A DNA stretch of 64,000 nt from Bog-473 sp963807675. Lineage in GTDB: Bacteria > Actinomycetota > Acidimicrobiia > Acidimicrobiales > RAAP-2. The DNA lies in NCBI GenBank assembly GCA_963807675.1, contig CAWECP010000012.1:124001-188000 (forward strand). Direction: 5' to 3'. Of the stretch, positions 59,753 through 64,000 are shown in pieces; position 1 is the first letter of the stretch; each line of letters starts with the position of its first letter. The position numbers and the translations under genes were made by a program. Under the pieces are notes generated by a model. That model did no database searches, was not told the origin of the DNA, and saw nothing but the letters and a program-made list of their open reading frames with translations.

Positions 59753-62074
59753 TCAGGCGCCCGGCTCGGGGTCCTTGGGCTGGCCGAGGATGCGCTCGGC
59801 GATGACGTTGCGCTGCACCTCGCTGGTGCCGCCGGCGATGGTGAGGCAGCGAGTGGACAGGAAGCCCTCCTCCCAGCGCTGCGCCTTGCCGTCCAGCACG
59901 GCGCCGCCGGCGCCGTAGAGGGCCATGCCCAATTCCTGCACCCGCTGCTCGTGCTCGACACCGAGCAGCTTGCGCACGCTCGAACCGCTGCCCGGGTCGA
60001 CGCCCGACAGCGTGGCCAGCGTCGAGCGGTGGCCGAGGAGCGCCACCGACTGGGCTTCGGCGATGAGGTGGCCCAGGCGGAACTGGAGGGAGGCCGGGAC
60101 CGGCGCGCCGGACTCGGCACGGCGGGACACGGCCCGGATGACCGACTCGAGTCCGTTGCCGAACGACGCGCCGGACGACATGGACACACGCTCGTTGGCC
60201 AGCGTGGTGCGACCGATGCGCCAGCCGTCGCCGGGCGCGCCGATGACGGCGTCGTCGGGCACGAACACGTCGTCGAAGAAGACCTCGTTGAACATGGCGG
60301 CGCCCGTGAGCTCGCGCAGCGGCCGGATGTCGATGCCCTCGGTGCGCATGTCCACGACGAAGTAGGTGATGCCGGCGTGCTTGGGCACGGTCGGGTCGGT
60401 GCGGGCCAGGCAGATGCCGAAGTCCGCGATCTGGGCCAGCGACGTCCATACCTTCTGCCCGTTGAGCACGTAGCCGCCCTCGACCTGCTCCGCCTTGGTG
60501 CTCAGCGCGGCCAGGTCGGAACCGGCGCCCGGCTCGCTGAAGAGCTGGCACCAGCTGAGCCGGCCCAGCAGCGTCGGGCGGACCCAGCGCTCCTGCTGCT
60601 CGTCCGTGCCGTGGGCGATGATGGTCGGCAACGCCCAGGCGCCGACGGCGAGATGCGGGCGGGCCACGCCGGCCGCCGCCAGCTCCTCGTCGATGACGAG
60701 CTGCTCGAGGGGCGACGCGCCGCGGCCCCAGGGCGGGGGCCAGTGCGCCATGATGAGGCCGGCGTCGGCCAGTGCGGCGCGTTGATGCATTCCACCGGGA
60801 TCGTCGGCGCCGGCCGCCTGCACGTCGGCCACGACGCGGCGGATCTCGGCCCGGTACGCCTCGGCCTCCTCGGGCAGGTCGGACATGAGGTTCCGGCGGG
60901 CGCCGCCCAGGGCCAGCGCGGCCACCTCCTGCTCGAGCCCGCCCGGGTCACCGCCCACCACCAGCTGCAGGTTGGCCATGGCGCGCTTGAGGTAGAAGTG
61001 CGCGTCGTGCTCCCAGGTGAAGCCGATGCCACCGAGCGTCTGGATGCACTGCTTGGTGCAGTGCGCGGCCGCTTCCAGCGCGAGGGCGCCGGCGATGCGC
61101 GCGCTCAGGTCGCGCGTGGCCTCAGACTCGGCGTCCTCGCTCCAGGCCGCCGCGGCGTCCCACGCCACCGCCGCGCTCTGCTCCACCGCCACCAGCATGT
61201 CGGCCAGCGCGTGCTTAACCGCCTGGAACTGCCCGATGGGCCGGCCGAACTGGACGCGCACCTTGGCGTAGTCCGACGCCGTGCGCAGGCACCAGCGGGC
61301 GATGCCGGCGCTCTCGGCGGCCGCCAGCATCAGGCCCAGGCCACGCACCTCCGCGTCGGGGATCGTGACCCGCCCGTCGGCGGGCAGCACGAGCCCGTCG
61401 CCGGCGATCTCGAGCTGCCCGAGGGCGCGGGTGCCGTCGAGGGCCGGCAGCGCCGTCACCGTCACCATCAGCGCGTCGCTCAGCTGATCGCGGTCCAGTA
61501 GCCACCAGGTCGTGCCGTCCTCCTCGCCGTCGAGCGGGACGAGGACCAGGCGGGCAGTCGGCAGGCCGAGCACCGGCCGGAGGGTGCCGCCGAGGATGAG
61601 CCCGCCCCCGCCGCCACGTCCCCCGCCACCACCGCCGGCAAGTCGGAGCGGCTCGGCGCCCAGCGCCACCGCCGCCGTCACGGTGCCGTCGGCCAGCCCA
61701 GGCAGGTAGGCGTCGCGCACCCGTTCGTCGGCGTGGCGGACCAGGACGGCCGACACCAGCAGCGTCGGCAGCAGCGGGCCGGGGAACATTGCGTGGCCGA
61801 GCTCTTCGACCACCACGGCGGTCTCGGCCAGCGTGAAGCCCTGCCCACCGTGCGCCTCGGGCACGTGCAGGCCGAGCCAACCCTGGGCGGCCATCTGCCG
61901 CCACACGTCAGGGAGCGCCCGGTCGTCCCCGTCGGCGCCCCCACCTGGCGCTGCGCCCGGCGCCGGCGCCCCTTCGGCCACGCGGCGCGGCACTTCGGGT
62001 GGGCAGTGCGCCTGCAGCCAGCGCTCCGCCGTGCGGCGCAACGACTCGTGCTCCTCGGTGACGGCGATGGGCAC
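59753..62074 (-). CDS. Fused double acyl-CoA dehydrogenase (FadE34-like)
   Basis: The 773-residue protein joins two ACAD domains. The first (residues about 5-380) has QTLGGIGFTWEHDAHFYLKR, the beta-type end. The second (about 400-770) has WCQLFSEPGAGSDLAALSTKA and GGTSEVQRNVIAERILGQP, the alpha-type. FadE34/ChsE3 of mycobacteria is likewise a single-chain two-domain ACAD for steroid side chains. Gly-rich linkers lie near residues 55 and 160. GTG 62074 overlaps the ferredoxin stop by one base (TAGTG), so the two are tightly coupled. Confidence 0.86.
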   Translation of the reverse strand: MPIAVTEEHESLRRTAERWLQAHCPPEVPRRVAEGAPAPGAAPGGGADGDDRALPDVWRQMAAQGWLGLHVPEAHGGQGFTLAETAVVVEELGHAMFPGPLLPTLLVSAVLVRHADERVRDAYLPGLADGTVTAAVALGAEPLRLAGGGGGGRGGGGGLILGGTLRPVLGLPTARLVLVPLDGEEDGTTWWLLDRDQLSDALMVTVTALPALDGTRALGQLEIAGDGLVLPADGRVTIPDAEVRGLGLMLAAAESAGIARWCLRTASDYAKVRVQFGRPIGQFQAVKHALADMLVAVEQSAAVAWDAAAAWSEDAESEATRDLSARIAGALALEAAAHCTKQCIQTLGGIGFTWEHDAHFYLKRAMANLQLVVGGDPGGLEQEVAALALGGARRNLMSDLPEEAEAYRAEIRRVVADVQAAGADDPGGMHQRAALADAGLIMAHWPPPWGRGASPLEQLVIDEELAAAGVARPHLAVGAWALPTIIAHGTDEQQERWVRPTLLGRLSWCQLFSEPGAGSDLAALSTKAEQVEGGYVLNGQKVWTSLAQIADFGICLARTDPTVPKHAGITYFVVDMRTEGIDIRPLRELTGAAMFNEVFFDDVFVPDDAVIGAPGDGWRIGRTTLANERVSMSSGASFGNGLESVIRAVSRRAESGAPVPASLQFRLGHLIAEAQSVALLGHRSTLATLSGVDPGSGSSVRKLLGVEHEQRVQELGMALYGAGGAVLDGKAQRWEEGFLSTRCLTIAGGTSEVQRNVIAERILGQPKDPEPGA

Positions 62075-62319
62075 TAGCGCCGCTCCTCGAGCGGCACCTC
62101 GACGCCGTCGCGCCACAGCGAGATGGCACCCACCGGGCACCCCTGAGCGGCGATGCGCACCCGCTCCTCGTCCGTGACCACCGGGTCGAGTACGACCGCG
62201 TGCCCGGCGTCAGCCAGGTCGAAGGTCTCGGGCGCCCAGAACATGCAATTGCCCGAGCCCATGCAGCGCTCGACGTCGATGCGGATCTCGATCGGCTGCG
62301 TCCCCGTCTCCTCGCTCAC
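62074..62319 (-). CDS. Ferredoxin, [3Fe-4S] type, P450-associated
   Basis: The 81-residue protein has ERCMGSGNCMFWAPETF, a Cys-x5-Cys, and a final Cys-Pro in AAQGCPVGAI, typical of single-cluster [3Fe-4S] ferredoxins that pass electrons to P450s. GTG 62319 is the only start in the short gap. The P450 is two genes upstream in the same run, which supports the pairing. A hexamer-rich stretch lies just upstream. Confidence 0.85.
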   Translation of the reverse strand: MSEETGTQPIEIRIDVERCMGSGNCMFWAPETFDLADAGHAVVLDPVVTDEERVRIAAQGCPVGAISLWRDGVEVPLEERR

Positions 62320-62334
62320 GGCACTGTCTCCATT

Positions 62335-62385
62335 CCCCTCGTCCTCGTCTTCGTCCTCGTCCGCGTCCTCGTCCTTGTCCGCGCC
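62335..62385. repeat. Imperfect CGTCCT hexamer tandem repeat
   Basis: About eight imperfect copies of a CGTCCT-type hexamer (GAGGAC on the minus strand) fill the gap between the thiolase stop and the ferredoxin start. In the ferredoxin frame it would code for Asp and Glu, but no start codon opens that frame there. Confidence 0.55.
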
Positions 62386-62393
62386 CCGCCCGC

Positions 62394-63563
62394 CTACGCG
62401 GCCGACCGCAGCACGAGCGCGCTCGTCGGCACGCCCTCGCCCGAGGTGACCAGGCAGGTGCGGGCGTCCGGCACCTGGCTGGTGGAGGTGCCCCGCAGCT
62501 GGCGCACGCCCTCGGTGACGAGGTTGAAGCCGTGCACATAGGCCTCGGAGAGCCCGCCGCCCGATGTGTTGGTGGGCAGCGCGCCGGTGTCCCAGCGTAG
62601 GTTCCCGTCGGCCACGAAGTCGGCCGCCTCGCCGCGCCGGCAGAACCCGTAACCCTCGAGCGAGAGCAAGATGAGTGGCGTGAACGCGTCGTAGATCTGG
62701 GCCACGTCGATGTCGGCCGGCCCGAGCTCGGACTGCGACCACAGCTTGGCCGCCGCCACCCAGGCCGGTCCGGTCAGCGGGTCGTCGCAGTAGTAGTTGA
62801 CCATCGACTCGTGCTGGCGGTGCAGCCCCTGCCCGAACGCGTGCACGAGGGCGGGCGGGTGCGGGCAGTCCCGGGCCCGCTCGGCCGAGACCAGGACAGC
62901 GGCCAGCGCGCCGTCGGTCTCGAGGCAGTTGTCGAAGAGGCAGAGCGGCTCGCTGATGTAGCGGGCGTTCATGTAATCGTCGAGCGTCATCGTCTTCTCG
63001 TACATCAGCGCCGCCGGGTTGCGGTTGGCGTGTGCCCGTGCCGCCAGAGCCACCTCGGCCAGGCTCTCGCGCCCGCCCCCGTACTCGTAGGCGTAGCGCC
63101 GGGCCAGCATGGCCACCTCGTCCACCGGGCGCAGCAGGCCGAACGGCCGCGTCCACTGCGCCTGGATGGGCAGACGCGACGGCGCCACGGCCCACGGCCG
63201 CGACGACCGGGCCCCCCGCTTGCGGGAGCGCCAGGCCACCACCACGTCGGCCTGGCCGGTGGCGATGGCCATGGCGGCCTGCCCGATGGTGGCGCAGGCG
63301 GCGCCGCCGCCGTAGCCGACCTGGGAGAAGTAGGTGATGTCGCCGGCCCCGATCGTCTTGGCCAGCGTGACCTCGTCGGTCGTCTCCATGGTGAACGACG
63401 ACAGGCCGTCCACCTCCGACGGGGCGATGCCGGCGTCACGCAGGGCGGCCACCACCGCCTCGGCGGCCAGCTGGGCCTCCGGCCGGTCGATCGACTTGGC
63501 GAACTCGGTCTGTCCGATTCCCACGATGGCCGCGGCGTCGCGCAGCGGGTTGGAGGACGCCAT
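62394..63563 (-). CDS. SCP-x/Ltp-type thiolase fold protein
   Basis: The 389-residue thiolase-like protein starts AAAIVGIGQTEFAKS and has GGGAACATIGQAAMAI, where a Cys sits at the nucleophile position, and AQIYDAFTPLILL in place of HDCF. TSGGGLSEAYVHGFN is the closing motif. It may be a thiolase or an Ltp-type aldolase that trims a side chain. It lies between the P450 and ferredoxin in a minus-strand run, which points to oxygenase-led side-chain breakdown. No DUF35 gene is adjacent. Confidence 0.85.
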   Translation of the reverse strand: MASSNPLRDAAAIVGIGQTEFAKSIDRPEAQLAAEAVVAALRDAGIAPSEVDGLSSFTMETTDEVTLAKTIGAGDITYFSQVGYGGGAACATIGQAAMAIATGQADVVVAWRSRKRGARSSRPWAVAPSRLPIQAQWTRPFGLLRPVDEVAMLARRYAYEYGGGRESLAEVALAARAHANRNPAALMYEKTMTLDDYMNARYISEPLCLFDNCLETDGALAAVLVSAERARDCPHPPALVHAFGQGLHRQHESMVNYYCDDPLTGPAWVAAAKLWSQSELGPADIDVAQIYDAFTPLILLSLEGYGFCRRGEAADFVADGNLRWDTGALPTNTSGGGLSEAYVHGFNLVTEGVRQLRGTSTSQVPDARTCLVTSGEGVPTSALVLRSAA

Positions 63564-63616
63564 GGCCGCCTACGTCGCTTGAAGCTGAAGACAGGCGGCG
63601 GGCATAGGCCCGAAAC

Positions 63617-64000
63617 CTACTGGAACACCACCGGCAGCGAGAGCGGCGACCGGAAGGCCAGCCCCTCGATGTGGGGCGGCTCCGCGTCCGGGTCGAGCGC
63701 GAACGGCCCGAGCCGGTCGAAGAGCGTGTTGATGGCCACCCGCGACTCCATGCGGGCGAGGTGCATGCCGAGGCAGACGTGGACGCCGAAGCCGAAGCCG
63801 ACGTGCTGGCGCTGCTCACGGAACATGTCGTAGCGGTCCGGGTCGGGGTACTTGCGCTCGTCACGGTTGGCCGCTCCGATGAGCAGCGCGATGTCCGCCC
63901 CCTCCTCGATGGCCATCCCGGCCAGCTCGGCGTCGCGGGCCGCCCGCCGCAGAATGAGCGTCACCGGCGGCTCCCAGCGCACCGTCTCCTCGAAGGCCTG
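63617..64000 (-). CDS. Cytochrome P450, C-terminal fragment
   Basis: The visible 127 codons are the end of a P450. The heme loop is FGFGVHVCLGMHLAR, with Cys as the axial ligand. PDRYDMFR and the preceding ANRDERKYP are the meander. EETVRWEPPV lies near the edge. The start is beyond the window. The ferredoxin and thiolase downstream fit a CYP that oxygenates a sterol- or terpene-like compound, but the subfamily is not resolved. Confidence 0.9.
   Translation of the reverse strand, partial: QAFEETVRWEPPVTLILRRAARDAELAGMAIEEGADIALLIGAANRDERKYPDPDRYDMFREQRQHVGFGFGVHVCLGMHLARMESRVAINTLFDRLGPFALDPDAEPPHIEGLAFRSPLSLPVVFQ

Overview
The window is GC-rich DNA with many GTG starts and GTGA/ATGA stop-start overlaps. 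It carries an F420-type luciferase-like oxidoreductase, many acyl-CoA dehydrogenases (ACADs), SCP-x-type thiolases, a P450 and amidohydrolases. This suggests a soil or aquatic Actinomycetota, most likely of the class Acidimicrobiia; that placement is an inference. There is no phage, no insertion sequence, no CRISPR array and no rRNA. Two genes are broken by a net +1 frameshift, which may be real or an assembly error.

Layout. 1-2866: the end of a universal stress protein, a DegV-type lipid-binding protein, and a fluoride-export locus (riboswitch, two CrcB channels, two DUF190 proteins). 2867-5412: a segment flanked by a 41-bp repeat of the 5' half of tRNA-Pro, holding one membrane glycosyltransferase and ending in the intact tRNA. 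5483-13694: two 14-helix drug-exporter-type MFS proteins, an orphan ParA with a zinc-ribbon partner, a secreted DUF3089 lipase-like protein, a LOG-family protein, an FkbM methyltransferase and tRNA-Arg and tRNA-His. 13767-18980: a dehydrogenase/FGGY-kinase group that looks like sugar or polyol catabolism, plus a peptidase E homologue. 18984-25781: a D-aminoacylase-like amidohydrolase, an aldehyde dehydrogenase, two amidohydrolase-2 proteins (one fused to a SnoaL-like domain) and an alpha/beta hydrolase. 25969-28236: a Tat-exported small protein, a DUF4331 protein and a histidine-rich protein. 28247-33524: a second D-aminoacylase-like protein, an F420 oxidoreductase, a HAD phosphatase and a DUF35/SCP-x thiolase pair. 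33622-43588: a secreted beta-helix protein, a GMC oxidoreductase with a frameshifted small subunit, an orphan HyuA, a DUF1023 hydrolase, a DMT transporter and a DedA protein. 43613-50713: ACADs, an acyl-CoA ligase and a CoA-transferase. 50751-56123: three tandem paralogous secreted proteins, each with a CAP-like domain and six repeats of about 42 residues. 56439-64000: a minus-strand run of P450, SCP-x thiolase-like protein, ferredoxin, fused double ACAD, CMD-like protein, ACAD and acyl-CoA ligase.

Together the catabolic genes fit CoA-dependent breakdown of a lipid or steroid-like carbon source: oxygenation by P450 and ferredoxin, CoA activation, dehydrogenation by two-subunit or fused ACADs, and carbon-carbon cleavage by thiolase or Ltp2-like aldolase. 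The actual substrate is not shown by the sequence.

Two window-wide patterns stand out. Many genes have a TAnnnT -10 hexamer only 6-9 nt before the start codon, which predicts leaderless mRNAs and helped choose starts. The tandem CAP/repeat proteins, two with a shared upstream motif, are the best candidate for an undescribed extracellular system.
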